64,000 nt of DNA from an uncultured Kordiimonas sp. (GTDB lineage Bacteria; Pseudomonadota; Alphaproteobacteria; Sphingomonadales; Kordiimonadaceae), in assembly GCA_947492375.1 (NCBI GenBank), contig CANLMI010000001.1:930001-994000 (forward strand), written 5' to 3'. This document shows, piece by piece, positions 48,756 to 60,198 of this stretch (within the stretch, counting starts at the first letter, position 1; every line of letters begins with the position of its first letter). Both the position numbers and the translations under genes were made by a program. The notes under the pieces were generated by a model. The model had not been told where the DNA came from. It ran no database searches and saw only the letters and a list, made by a program, of their open reading frames with translations.

Positions 48756-50180
48756 ATGTCTAAATATACCAACCTATCATCAGAAGACTTCTTAAAGCTT
48801 ATCAAGGATACTGATGCAGAATGGGTGGACCTACGCTTCACTGATCCAAAGGGTAAATGGCAACATCTTACAATGGCAGCCGATGTTATTGACGAAGATA
48901 TGCTTGAAGAAGGCTTTATGTTTGATGGTTCTTCCATTGCAGGCTGGAAGGCAATCAACGAATCCGATATGATTTTGATGCCTGATACAAATTCTGTAAC
49001 AATTGACCCATTTACAGCAGACGTAACGCTCGTCATCTTCTGTGATGTATTAGAGCCCGCAACTGGTCAGCCATATGACCGTGACCCACGTTCAACAGCG
49101 AAAAAGGCCGAAGAATATCTTAAATTCTCAGGTGTTGGCGACACGGCATACTTTGGCCCAGAGCCAGAATTTTTTGTCTTTGATCATGTTCAGTTTAAAT
49201 CTGATTACTCTGGCGCAATGTATAAAATTGATGACATAGAAGGCCCTTACAACTCAGACCGTGAATATGACGGCGCAAACTATGCTCACCGCCCTCGCGT
49301 AAAAGGTGGTTATTTCCCTGTAGCACCTGTTGACAGTCTTGTTGATGTTCGCGGTGAAATGGTGAAAACCATGAAAGAGATGGGCCTGAAGATGGACAAG
49401 CACCATCACGAAGTTGCTGCATCACAGCACGAATTGGGCATGGAATTCTCAACGCTCACCAGCACAGCGGATAACGTGCAGATCTATAAATATGCAACAC
49501 ACCAAGTTGCCCATACATATGGTAAAACAGCAACGTTTATGCCCAAGCCTGTTGCAGAAGATAACGGCTCTGGCATGCACACGCATATGTCGATCTGGAG
49601 AGAAGGTAACCCGCTTTTTGCCGGCAGTGGTTATGCTGATCTGTCAGAGCAAGCGCTATACTATATCGGTGGTATCATTAAGCATGCGAAAGCGATTAAC
49701 GCCTTCACCAATCCATCAACAAACAGCTACAAACGTCTTGTTCCTGGTTTTGAAGCGCCAGTGCTTCTTGCATATTCAAGCCGTAACCGTTCGGCTTCAT
49801 GTCGTATTCCATATACTGCAAGCCCGAAAGCCAAGCGTGTTGAAATCCGCTTCCCGGACGCAACAGCAAATCCATATCTTGCTTTTGCAGCGATGCTGAT
49901 GGCTGGCCTTGACGGTATTGAAAACCGCATTCATCCGGGTGACGCTATGGACAAAGACCTTTACGCGCTTCCACCAGAAGAGCTGAAAGATGTTCCAACA
50001 GTTGCTGGGTCACTTCGTGAAGCGCTCGAAGCATTGGATGCTGACCGTGACTTCCTTAAGAAAGGTGATGTCTTCACTGATGATCAAATCGATGCATATC
50101 TCGACCTTAAGTGGGAAGATGTTCATCGCTTTGAAATGGCGCCGCACCCAATTGAATTTGATATGTATTACAGCGCATAA
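48756..50180 (+). CDS. glnA: Glutamine synthetase, type I
   Basis: GlnA makes glutamine from glutamate, ammonia and ATP as a dodecamer. The protein has 474 residues from ATG 48756, which follows AGGAAG; the frame could open at 48723 but that adds no family sequence. The beta-Grasp N-domain ([14 protein letters not shown]), catalytic [16 protein letters not shown] and the adenylylation loop [10 protein letters not shown] with its Tyr near residue 400 are present. The regulated tyrosine means activity is probably tuned by GlnE and P-II. Confidence 0.97.
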   Translation: MSKYTNLSSEDFLKLIKDTDAEWVDLRFTDPKGKWQHLTMAADVIDEDMLEEGFMFDGSSIAGWKAINESDMILMPDTNSVTIDPFTADVTLVIFCDVLEPATGQPYDRDPRSTAKKAEEYLKFSGVGDTAYFGPEPEFFVFDHVQFKSDYSGAMYKIDDIEGPYNSDREYDGANYAHRPRVKGGYFPVAPVDSLVDVRGEMVKTMKEMGLKMDKHHHEVAASQHELGMEFSTLTSTADNVQIYKYATHQVAHTYGKTATFMPKPVAEDNGSGMHTHMSIWREGNPLFAGSGYADLSEQALYYIGGIIKHAKAINAFTNPSTNSYKRLVPGFEAPVLLAYSSRNRSASCRIPYTASPKAKRVEIRFPDATANPYLAFAAMLMAGLDGIENRIHPGDAMDKDLYALPPEELKDVPTVAGSLREALEALDADRDFLKKGDVFTDDQIDAYLDLKWEDVHRFEMAPHPIEFDMYYSA

Positions 50181-50212
50181 TATATAACCAGACAATTAGA
50201 ACCTACCCATTA

Positions 50213-50239
50213 AGGTGCCTGTTTTCAGGCGCCTTTTTT
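50213..50239 (+). terminator. Terminator of glnBA
   Basis: AGGTGCCTG pairs with CAGGCGCCT (one G-U) around TTTT and is followed by TTTTT. It begins 33 bp after the glnA stop. Confidence 0.93.
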
Positions 50240-50371
50240 CTGTCTTTCTAATTTTTGCGATAATTTCATTAAAAATTAGATTTGTTTACATTTTAAAAAG
50301 AACTGAGCACTAATCTGTGATCTAAAGATTATATAAAACGAATAATGATAAAAATATTTTAGGTACACCGG

Positions 50372-51010
50372 ATGCACATCGATTACACAGCAGAGCAAAA
50401 GGCACTCCAGTCAAAGCTCGCTGAGGCAAATATTAACCCAACCAGTTTTTTAGCAACTGACTATCTCAATCATTTCAATGAAATCGTCATGTTGATGGAA
50501 ATGGTTCCTGATATGCCTGATATCGCGGAAGAAACCTATGAATGGCAGCCGAAAAGCTATCCACAGCATTTTGCAGATAGCGGTTTTACAGCCAAAGACC
50601 TTGCAATCGATGCATTCGAAAAAGCGCCTAATGTTATCAGAACACGGTTTGACAAAGTTTGCGGCGACATTGACGAGCTTGTTTTGAAAACTATCGAAGC
50701 CCTGAAGCTTGTGAACGCTCCGGAACGCGGCCTATCGCCTCAAGCCAGTGAATTTATTCGCAGCCGTATTTCAGAGATACAACACCTCTTAATGCTCTTA
50801 AATCAAGTCATCCACGGCAAACTGGAAGACGCTGACACAAGCACTGGCCCTGATATCGGTGCTGATACTGGTGCAAATTCTGGTGCAGGCACTGGCATTG
50901 ATATGACACCAGAAATCGATGAAGAGGCAGCGATGGCGGCTGCAATGCTCGAAAGCACAGACGAAGAAGGCGCGCAAAGCCAGGAAGATATCGACAAGCT
51001 TTTCGATTAA
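50372..51010 (+). CDS. Uncharacterised protein ending in a FliM-like CheY-binding motif
   Basis: This 212-residue protein has no family I can name with confidence. The first 150 residues are mostly helical and soluble (FDKVCGDIDELVLKTIEALK, then SRISEIQHLLMLLNQVIHG). Residues 155-180 form a low-complexity Asp/Gly/Ala/Thr linker (IGADTGANSGAGTG). The tail is acidic and ends SQEDIDKLFD. That ending resembles the SQxEIDALL peptide at the N-terminus of FliM, which binds phosphorylated CheY. A chemotaxis or response-regulator role is inference; no chemotaxis genes are nearby. It is a single gene after the glnBA terminator. Confidence 0.65.
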   Translation: MHIDYTAEQKALQSKLAEANINPTSFLATDYLNHFNEIVMLMEMVPDMPDIAEETYEWQPKSYPQHFADSGFTAKDLAIDAFEKAPNVIRTRFDKVCGDIDELVLKTIEALKLVNAPERGLSPQASEFIRSRISEIQHLLMLLNQVIHGKLEDADTSTGPDIGADTGANSGAGTGIDMTPEIDEEAAMAAAMLESTDEEGAQSQEDIDKLFD

Positions 51011-51206
51011 TTAAAAAAACTATACTAAGACCAAACTGATTATTTTAATTTAATCACGGCCCTCTGATATTTGGCATATATTACGTCAAAATTTTAGATG
51101 CACTTGAACCGTGGTATTATGATTGCCCAATTTCTGCGCCCTTTACTTATTATTATCTACCCTATCCTGTTTAGCCATTAAGGCAACCATGTTTCTTTTT
51201 CCTCAT

Positions 51207-51878
51207 CTAAACTTTTATTGGGCCGTACATACCAGTATTGATAAGCGCGTTCCAAATGGTCTTGATTACTTGACCTGTTTCTTGATTTATAAATAGAGAC
51301 GAGCGCGCGCCATTTGGCTTGCCTAAAAAATAGGGTCGCATAATTTCCCATGTTTCAGCTACATCAGAATGACGCCAACAATGGAGTTCCTTTTCTAACA
51401 AAAGCGGAATTGCCAGTGATTTTGGAATCGTGCCATCAAGTAACAATGGCTTATACCATTCACACTTCACCAACACAGGGAATGTTCCAGCTGCATAAAG
51501 TTCAACATCTAGTTTTTCTGCGGCTATTGAGGCAGCAGGGTTGGGGCGAAGCGCGCCAACAGAAGTCAACACTTTGTTTTGTTTTTCTTCAGTGTAAGGA
51601 CAGGTCACAAACCCACTGGCAAAACAAACTGTGTGATCTAACCCAGAATAACCACACTCACTGCTTGGATATATCACTGGACAATAATCATCATCATTAT
51701 CAGCAACCAATGGATGCCACGAAGGATAAGTGTCGACAACCGGCCCATATGTATCAATTAGATCGAGCACAAACTCTTTGCGTTGCTCTCTTTCGCTTCC
51801 TCTGAGTCCTTTTGGTATTAGATATTGTAAAGCACTTTCTTCATTGCTTCTCTTAGATTCGTCTGCTCTGAAGGCCAT
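51207..51878 (-). CDS. Orphan conserved-looking protein, unknown function
   Basis: I do not know a function for this 223-residue protein. The start at 51878 follows GGAGAG by 7 bases. It is soluble, without a signal peptide or membrane helix. Distinct segments include LGPVV-like YGPVVDTYPSWHPLV, SSECGYSGLDHTVCFASGF, DGTIPKSLAIPLLLEKE and SSLFINQETGQVIKTIWNALI. Several Cys, His and Trp sit in these blocks, and the composition looks like a folded enzyme or binding protein. It stands alone in low-GC DNA with noncoding sequence on both sides, which suggests acquisition by transfer. Confidence 0.7.
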   Translation of the reverse strand: MAFRADESKRSNEESALQYLIPKGLRGSEREQRKEFVLDLIDTYGPVVDTYPSWHPLVADNDDDYCPVIYPSSECGYSGLDHTVCFASGFVTCPYTEEKQNKVLTSVGALRPNPAASIAAEKLDVELYAAGTFPVLVKCEWYKPLLLDGTIPKSLAIPLLLEKELHCWRHSDVAETWEIMRPYFLGKPNGARSSLFINQETGQVIKTIWNALINTGMYGPIKV

Positions 51879-52332
51879 TAACTCTCTCCGCAAAAACATT
51901 AAAAATTACAACTATGCATTAAATATAGTTTTTATGCATGAAAAATCAATAATTTGTTTTCATTTTGAAGTTCATAGCGTTAAATCAGGAGCATTAATGT
52001 TAGCAGATGCGTCTTCCCATAGTGCTAATTCAGCAAAAATTTGATTTAATGAATTTCCGTCTTGGTGCGCCATTTCCGTAATATCACAACCATCTAACTC
52101 CAGTGGGGGTGTTGAGAATTTTGTGTTAAGCTCGCACCCAACTTTTTTGATGAAAGTTCCCTAGGACGCGCCTTTAAAACGTAAGTTTGGAAAGAGGTTA
52201 TCTTCTGAACAATATAAACCGTAGCCTTGATGATCAGGCCAATAGTAATTTTTCTATCAAAATTATTGCACCGATTTGATATAATACCCCCTATTCGCAA
52301 GAAAAGATGCCATAGAGATAGAATACATTTAA
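51879..52332. other. 454-bp AT-rich region with a small open frame
   Basis: It holds the promoter region of the orphan gene and an open minus frame 51972-52160. The sequence between is AT-rich with no terminator or repeat I can support. Confidence 0.4.
51972..52160 (-). pseudogene. Small open frame or gene remnant
   Basis: On minus a 62-codon open frame runs from a TAG at 52163 to a TGA at 51972. From its only ATG (52073) it encodes 33 residues, including DGNSLNQIFAELALWEDA, which reads like real protein with an amphipathic helix. The upstream codons (TPPLELDGCDITE) also read like protein but lack a start. There is no good ribosome site. It may be the 3' end of a truncated gene. Confidence 0.3.
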
Positions 52333-52596
52333 TCAAACGACCATCTTGAACTCTTCACGGTCTTCAAGGATCCGGCTGGAAAGCACTTTCACCATATGCG
52401 GTTGGTCTTCGCGCTTTAAACTAACCAGCGGAAAATGGCTTGATTTTACTTTAGTGACCTTATCAACAATCCATATCGGTATTTCGCTTGCAGTCGATTT
52501 AAACCTGTCCCCCACTTCAATGGCCCGGTATTCATTATCTTCACTAGAAAAGAAATTGCTTACGTCTTTAAATATCTTCGTATTTTTCGCTTGCAT
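52333..52596 (-). CDS. Small uncharacterised soluble protein
   Basis: This 87-residue protein has no domain I can name with a function. The pattern VGDRFKSTASEIPIWIVDKV, then HFPLVSLKRED and a C-terminal SSRILEDREEFKMV reads as a small beta-rich domain, similar to short hypothetical proteins in other Alphaproteobacteria. The ATG is preceded by AAGGGG at about 10 bases. It is divergent from parE. A real gene is likely from codon pattern and length; its role is unknown. Confidence 0.6.
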   Translation of the reverse strand: MQAKNTKIFKDVSNFFSSEDNEYRAIEVGDRFKSTASEIPIWIVDKVTKVKSSHFPLVSLKREDQPHMVKVLSSRILEDREEFKMVV

Positions 52597-52735
52597 GATG
52601 TTTGCCCCTTCATGAGCGCTCTATTACGCTAAAAAAATCTTAATTTTCCCTTAACTTGCAACGCCAGCATTCATACTATCCATAAATAAACATACTATAT
52701 ATTGTAATTATTTTCAATCTTTATGCCATATATAG

Positions 52736-54778
<2,043 letters not shown>

Positions 54779-54850
54779 CTTCTGTATTTTCTGCGATTAT
54801 GCACATGCGCTTGTGCCTATAATGTCGCGCCGCCACTGCTATTTAACAGT

Positions 54851-54878
54851 ATCAAGGATATTTACGCATATCCTTGAT
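54851..54878 (+). terminator. Perfect inverted repeat after parE
   Basis: ATCAAGGATAT pairs fully with ATATCCTTGAT around a 6-nt loop, 73 bp after the parE stop. The following T content is poor, so it is a terminator or RNA-stability hairpin of uncertain strength. Confidence 0.5.
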
Positions 54879-54941
54879 TGACTTTACGGTCATTAAACCT
54901 ATGCTGCGCCACAACTTTGATCAATAATTGGTAGGAAACCT

Positions 54942-56177
54942 ATGGGATTTGACATCCTCGGACTTGGTGAAAAAACATTATCTGCTGTCGCTGATGCTGG
55001 CTATAACGAGCCAACACCTATTCAAGCGCAAGCAATACCTCAGGTTCTTATGGGCCGTGATATTCTGGGCATCGCACAAACAGGCACAGGTAAAACTGCC
55101 TCTTTCACGCTTCCAATGATTGATATTTTGGCTGAAGGCCGGGCACGCGCGCGCATGCCACGCTCTCTTATCCTGGAACCCACCCGCGAACTTGCCGTTC
55201 AGGTTGCTGAAAACTTTGAGAAATACGGTAAAAACCATAAGCTTTCGATGGGGCTTTTGATCGGCGGTGTTAATTTCGCTGATCAGGAAAAAGCATTAGA
55301 CCGCGGCGTTGATGTATTAATCGCAACTCCAGGTCGCCTGCTTGATCATTTTGAGCGTGGAAAACTTTTATTGACCGGCATCGATATCCTCGTTGTTGAT
55401 GAAGCTGACCGTATGCTTGATATGGGCTTCATTCCAGACGTTGAAAAAATCTGTGAGAAGATTTCAAAGAAACATCAAACGCTTTTCTTCTCGGCAACAA
55501 TGCCGCCGCCAATTCAGCGCCTTACTGAACAGTTCCTTGATGACCCGCGCAAGATCGAAGTTGCCCGCGCATCAACAACAGCAAAAACAATCAAACAAAC
55601 ATTAGTTACCGTAGGACCACGCGATAAACGCAAGGCCCTGCGTAAGTTGATCAAAGACGAAGATGTTAAGAACGGTATCATTTTCTGTAACCGTAAACGC
55701 GATGTGAAAGAAGTTTATGCTTCGCTTGCACGTCATGGCTTTAGTGTTGGCCAGCTCCACGGTGATATGGAACAACGTGAACGCCTCTCTGTTCTTGCTG
55801 ATTTCAAAGAAAACGCAATCCAATTATTGGTTGCCTCAGACGTTGCTGCGCGCGGCCTTGACGTGCCAGACGTAAGCCATGTGTTTAACTTTGATGTGCC
55901 AAGCCACGCAGAAGACTATGTTCACCGTATTGGGCGTACAGGCCGGGCGGGGCGTGAAGGTTCTGCCTTTACAATCGCAACGAAATCGCGCGACGATAAT
56001 AAATACGTTGATGCCATTGAAAAAATGACCGACGAAAAACTCCCGCGTATCACAATGGACCTGACACCGCCAAAACCAAAGCTTGCAAAAGATGACCTTC
56101 CGATGAAGCCGTTTGTTGGTATGGGCCCATGCATGCCAGCCTTTCTTGCAAAGCCAGTCTTAAACAGAAGCAGATAA
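54942..56177 (+). CDS. DEAD-box RNA helicase (RhlE-like)
   Basis: This is an ATP-dependent RNA helicase of 411 residues. Motif I AQTGTGKT is at residues 45-52, PTRELA near 80, TPGRLLD near 129, DEAD at 153-156, SATMPP, and the C-terminal HRIGRTGRAGREG. It matches the RhlE branch but ends soon after the core, with only a short tail (LPMKPFVGMGP), so it lacks the long basic tail of many RhlE proteins. Confidence 0.93.
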   Translation: MGFDILGLGEKTLSAVADAGYNEPTPIQAQAIPQVLMGRDILGIAQTGTGKTASFTLPMIDILAEGRARARMPRSLILEPTRELAVQVAENFEKYGKNHKLSMGLLIGGVNFADQEKALDRGVDVLIATPGRLLDHFERGKLLLTGIDILVVDEADRMLDMGFIPDVEKICEKISKKHQTLFFSATMPPPIQRLTEQFLDDPRKIEVARASTTAKTIKQTLVTVGPRDKRKALRKLIKDEDVKNGIIFCNRKRDVKEVYASLARHGFSVGQLHGDMEQRERLSVLADFKENAIQLLVASDVAARGLDVPDVSHVFNFDVPSHAEDYVHRIGRTGRAGREGSAFTIATKSRDDNKYVDAIEKMTDEKLPRITMDLTPPKPKLAKDDLPMKPFVGMGPCMPAFLAKPVLNRSR

Positions 56178-56234
56178 GCCCAGCTTATCATATCTTGACA
56201 GGATACGCTTCTCTCAGTCTAATACATATTAATC

Positions 56235-56261
56235 AAACCCATTACCGTGCGTAATGGGTTT
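56235..56261 (+). terminator. Terminator after the DEAD-box helicase
   Basis: AAACCCATTAC pairs perfectly with GTAATGGGTTT around CGTGC and is followed by CTTA. It starts 57 bp after the helicase stop and runs into the 5' side of the next gene. Confidence 0.65.
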
Positions 56262-56285
56262 CTTATGACAGCGTGGGAGCTTTAT

Positions 56286-57071
56286 ATGTCAGACTATGAA
56301 ACCATTTGCCTCGAACTCGATCAAAACCTCGCTGTTCTGACTTTTAATCGCCCACAAGCTATGAATGCACTTACGGCTAAAATGAAGGAAGAAATTCTTC
56401 AGGTTATCCGTCACATCGGCAATCCAAAATCAGGTGTTCGTGCGCTTCTTATTACTGGCCAGGGTAAGGGATTTTGCGCTGGTGCTGATTTAGCCGAAAG
56501 TATCCAGAGAAAAGTTGATTCTGGTGCAAATCTGATCGATAATTATCACCCTATCATGCTGGAATTAACAAGCCTGCAAATTCCCGTCATTAGTGCCGTA
56601 AACGGCGCAGCAGCCGGTGCAGGAATGAGCCTTGCCATATCCGCTGATATTGTTCTAGCGGCAAAATCAGCATACTTCCTTCAGGCTTTCGTCAATATCG
56701 GCTTATGTCCCGATGCAGGTAGCACGTATATTTTACCGCGCTTAATCGGCGAGGCACGTGCCCGTGCCATGATGATGTTAGGTGAAAAAGTTTCCGCTGA
56801 AACCGCAAAAGAATGGGGCATGATTTATGATGTTTATGATGACGATGAATTAATGACGATTGCCCGCGGTATGGCAGACAAAATCGCCAACGGCCCTAGC
56901 CTTTCGTACGCAGGCATTAAAAAACTTATTTCTGTGAGTGCTCGCAATGGATATGCCGACCAACTTCAGGCAGAAGCACTCGTTCAGCGAATGGCAAGCA
57001 GCTCAGGCGACGCATCAGAGGGTATTCATGCATTCCTTGAAAAAAGGAAGCCCCTGTTCAAAGGTTGTTGA
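56286..57071 (+). CDS. Enoyl-CoA hydratase/isomerase family protein, PaaG-like
   Basis: This 261-residue crotonase-fold protein starts at ATG 56286 with GGGAG 7 bases upstream. The oxyanion-hole segments are GFCAGADLAES and NGAAAGAGMSLA. The later stretch LCPDAGSTYILPRLIGEARA and EWGMIYDVYDDDEL is closest to PaaG-type isomerases. The catalytic Asp of PaaG is represented by the GLCPDAGS motif. No other phenylacetate genes are near, so the substrate is uncertain; a beta-oxidation role is equally possible. Confidence 0.85.
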   Translation: MSDYETICLELDQNLAVLTFNRPQAMNALTAKMKEEILQVIRHIGNPKSGVRALLITGQGKGFCAGADLAESIQRKVDSGANLIDNYHPIMLELTSLQIPVISAVNGAAAGAGMSLAISADIVLAAKSAYFLQAFVNIGLCPDAGSTYILPRLIGEARARAMMMLGEKVSAETAKEWGMIYDVYDDDELMTIARGMADKIANGPSLSYAGIKKLISVSARNGYADQLQAEALVQRMASSSGDASEGIHAFLEKRKPLFKGC

Positions 57072-57161
57072 TATTGCCTTTATTTTTGCACGCTTTGTAG
57101 GTATTGAATGATTTAGCGTAGAAAATACGCAAGATTAACACTCAGTACACAGGTTCTTAAT

Positions 57162-57944
57162 TTGCCGAATCCCTTTGCCATCATTGGTCGTGTCTTTTTA
57201 TCAGCGCTCGCTGAAATCGGGCGCATTGCCACCTTTACCGGACATAGCTTAGCAAGCATTATTGTTCCTCCGATTTATTGGCGCTCAATATTGGGCCAAA
57301 TGTGGCTCATAGGCTACAATAGTTTACCTGTAGTTGGCTTGACTGCCCTTTTTACAGGTGCCGCGCTTGCACAACAAATTTTTGTCGGAGGTAGCCGCTT
57401 TAACGCTGAAAGCGTTGTACCCGGCGTTGTCGTTATTGCGATTGTCCGCGAACTTGGCCCCGTACTAGGCGGGTTGATGGTTGCAGGCCGCGTTTCAAGT
57501 GCGATGGCCGCAGAGTTGGGCACCATGCGTGTTACCGAACAAATCGATGCGCTTGTTACCCTTTCAACCGACCCTTTTAAATATCTGATCGCCCCGCGAC
57601 TGATAGCAGCAACAATCACACTGCCTGTTTTAGTGCTTGTTGCCAATATTATTGGTGTTCTTGGCGGCTATATCATTGGCACGGGCCGTTTGGGCCTTAA
57701 TCCGTCAACCTACTTGCAAGTGACATCAGACTTTCTAGAGCAAAGTGACGTGATCTCATCAATGGTTAAGGCTGGTGTTTTTGGCTTTATTATCGCGCTT
57801 ATGGGCAGTTATCATGGATACAACAGTAGCGGCGGTGCCCAAGGTGTTGGTAAGGCAACAACAAATGCTGTTGTCTCTGCCTTCATAACAATCTTGCTCG
57901 CGAACTTGATTATCACCGTTATTGTTTTTGGGGGCGCGTCATGA
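57162..57944 (+). CDS. mlaE: MlaE-type phospholipid ABC transporter permease
   Basis: MlaE is the inner-membrane permease of the system that moves phospholipids between inner and outer membranes. The 260-residue protein has about five helices. Hallmarks are TGAALAQQIFVGG, VRELGPVLGGLMVAGRV and MAAELGTMRVTEQIDAL. The start is TTG at 57162 with a weak AGG site; no ATG lies upstream in frame. It overlaps mlaF by 4 bp. No mlaD, mlaC or mlaB gene follows. Confidence 0.94.
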   Translation: MPNPFAIIGRVFLSALAEIGRIATFTGHSLASIIVPPIYWRSILGQMWLIGYNSLPVVGLTALFTGAALAQQIFVGGSRFNAESVVPGVVVIAIVRELGPVLGGLMVAGRVSSAMAAELGTMRVTEQIDALVTLSTDPFKYLIAPRLIAATITLPVLVLVANIIGVLGGYIIGTGRLGLNPSTYLQVTSDFLEQSDVISSMVKAGVFGFIIALMGSYHGYNSSGGAQGVGKATTNAVVSAFITILLANLIITVIVFGGAS

Positions 57945-58723
57945 GCAATCAATCAAACAAAATGATAGCCCTTCAAAATGTTCATAAAAAATTCGGCAAT
58001 AAATCCGTTTTGAACGGTGTAAACCTATCGGTAGATCGCGGTAAATCGCTGGTTATCATTGGCGGGTCTGGTTCGGGAAAATCCGTGACCCTTAAATGTG
58101 TTCTCGGCTTACTACAGCCTGACACTGGCGCTATTCAGGTCAACGGTAATGAGACCACAACAATGAGTAGCCGCGAACGTAAAAAAACACTCGCGAGCTT
58201 CGGCATGCTTTTTCAGGGGGCCGCGCTTTTTGATAGCCTGCCTGTTTGGGAAAACGTTGCCTTTGGCCTTATTCAAGGAAAAGGCCTCAATAAAAAAGAT
58301 GCTAAAGAGATCGCCGTTGAAAAACTTCGCCGTGTTGGCCTGACACCAGATGTCGGCGAACTATCGCCCGCTGAACTATCGGGCGGTATGCAAAAACGCG
58401 TTGGCCTTGCCCGCGCTATTGCAGCAGAACCCGAAATCATCTTCTTTGATGAACCAACAACAGGTCTGGACCCAATCATGGCTGATGTAATCAATGATTT
58501 GATCGTTGAATGCGTACAGGATTTGGGGGCAACCACCATGACGATCACCCATGACATGGCAAGTGCTAGAAAAATTGCTGATAATATTGCAATGTTGTAT
58601 CAAGGTAAAATCATATGGGATGGCCCCAAGAGTGATATCGATCAAAGCAATAATGAATATGTCGAACAGTTCATTCACGGTAGCGCCCAAGGCCCTATCG
58701 AAATGGATGTATTTAGAGCATAA
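57941..58723 (+). CDS. mlaF: MlaF-type phospholipid ABC transporter ATPase
   Basis: MlaF is the ATPase partner of MlaE. The 260-residue protein has Walker A GGSGSGKSVTLK, signature LSGGMQKRVGLARAIA, Walker B IIFFDEPTTGLDP and the switch His in TMTITHDMAS. The ATGA overlap couples it to mlaE. The C-terminal tail is short. Confidence 0.95.
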   Translation: MSNQSNKMIALQNVHKKFGNKSVLNGVNLSVDRGKSLVIIGGSGSGKSVTLKCVLGLLQPDTGAIQVNGNETTTMSSRERKKTLASFGMLFQGAALFDSLPVWENVAFGLIQGKGLNKKDAKEIAVEKLRRVGLTPDVGELSPAELSGGMQKRVGLARAIAAEPEIIFFDEPTTGLDPIMADVINDLIVECVQDLGATTMTITHDMASARKIADNIAMLYQGKIIWDGPKSDIDQSNNEYVEQFIHGSAQGPIEMDVFRA

Positions 58724-58794
58724 GCTGAAGTTACCATTGATTAGAAACATCGTTACCACAAGATAACAGCAGATCAATTTACCGGGGAAGTCAA

Positions 58795-60165
58795 TTGGCG
58801 AAACAATCCAAAAGCTTTGTTTGCAGCAATTGCGGTAGTGCCTATACCAAATGGCAAGGCAAATGTGATGATTGCGGTGAATGGAATACACTCGCTGAAG
58901 AGCAAGCAAGTGTATCTGGTTCCCCAAAAGGGCTAAGTAATAAAAAAGGCCGGACTGTCGACCTTGTTTCCCTTGATACTCCGCCTGTTGAGGCACCGCG
59001 TATCCTCACTGGTGTTGGTGAATTTGACCGCGCACTCGGGGGCGGTTTGGTTCCCGGCAGCGCCATTTTAATCGGCGGTGATCCCGGTATTGGTAAATCA
59101 ACAATCCTCTTGCAAGCGCTTGGTAAACTCGCAAAACAAGGGGAAGATTGCATCTATTTTTCTGGTGAGGAAGCAACAGCCCAGGTTCAAATGCGCGCCA
59201 AACGCCTTGGCCTTACAGGTGCGCCCTTGAGGCTTGGCTGCGAAACGAGCCTCCGGGATATTTTAACGACTCTCGATAGCGGTAGGCCGCCAAAGGTCGT
59301 TGTTATTGATTCTATTCAGACATTATTTGCTGATCATGTTGATTCAGCCCCCGGTACGGTTACGCAGGTTCGTGTTTGTGCGCATGAGCTAATCAGTTAC
59401 GCCAAGCGTAAAGGCACCGTAATGCTGATTGTGGGACACGTTACCAAAGACGGCCAGATCGCAGGCCCACGTGTTTTGGAACATATGGTCGATACTGTCC
59501 TGTATTTTGAGGGCGACCGTGGCCACCAATTCCGCATACTGCGCGCTGTTAAAAACCGCTTTGGCGGTACGGACGAGATTGGTGTTTTTGAAATGACAGG
59601 GGGCGGCCTCTCGGAAGTAACAAATCCATCTGAGCTGTTTCTTTCCGATCATAATGCGCAGGAACCCGGCTCTGCGGTTTTTGCAGGGTTAGAGGGCTCC
59701 CGCCCTGTTCTCGTTGAAATACAGGCACTTGTTGCCCGCACATCGGCTGCGAACCCACGCCGCGCTGTTGTTGGTTGGGATTCTGGCCGCCTTGCCATGG
59801 TGCTCGCGGTTTTAGATGCGCGCGCTGGCCTCGGGCTCGCAGGCTGTGATGTATACCTGAATGTTGCTGGCGGCCTTAAAATAAGTGAGCCAGCCGCTGA
59901 TATGGCAGTAGCAGCGGCACTGGTATCCAGCCTTGCACAAGTTTCAATGCCAGAAGAAACCGTTATTTTCGGCGAAATCAGCCTTTCAGGCGATACACGC
60001 GGTGCGGCGCAAAGCGAAGCACGCCTTAAAGAAGCCTCAAAACTCGGCTTTACTAAAGCAATTGTACCTAAGGGTAAAAAGAATATAACAAGCGATATAA
60101 AACAAGAACATATCGCAAAAGTCAGCGATCTGGTTGCCATGTTCATGCCTGATCAGTTAGACTAA
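58795..60165 (+). CDS. radA: DNA repair protein RadA
   Basis: RadA drives branch migration in recombination intermediates. The 456-residue protein has the N-terminal zinc ribbon Cys10, Cys13, Cys24, Cys27. Walker A is GGDPGIGKST, the RadA-specific KNRFG motif is present (VKNRFGGTDEIG), and the C-terminal part is Lon-protease-like. The start is TTG at 58795 with a strong GGGGAAG site 6 bases upstream. Confidence 0.96.
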   Translation: MAKQSKSFVCSNCGSAYTKWQGKCDDCGEWNTLAEEQASVSGSPKGLSNKKGRTVDLVSLDTPPVEAPRILTGVGEFDRALGGGLVPGSAILIGGDPGIGKSTILLQALGKLAKQGEDCIYFSGEEATAQVQMRAKRLGLTGAPLRLGCETSLRDILTTLDSGRPPKVVVIDSIQTLFADHVDSAPGTVTQVRVCAHELISYAKRKGTVMLIVGHVTKDGQIAGPRVLEHMVDTVLYFEGDRGHQFRILRAVKNRFGGTDEIGVFEMTGGGLSEVTNPSELFLSDHNAQEPGSAVFAGLEGSRPVLVEIQALVARTSAANPRRAVVGWDSGRLAMVLAVLDARAGLGLAGCDVYLNVAGGLKISEPAADMAVAAALVSSLAQVSMPEETVIFGEISLSGDTRGAAQSEARLKEASKLGFTKAIVPKGKKNITSDIKQEHIAKVSDLVAMFMPDQLD

Positions 60166-60198
60166 CCATACAGCAATAACTTATAAGGATAGCCCTTG

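Noticed and set aside
52094-52336. 80-codon minus frame upstream of the orphan gene
   Set aside because: It overlaps the better-looking small frame and the end of the 87-residue gene, and has no ribosome site or family similarity.
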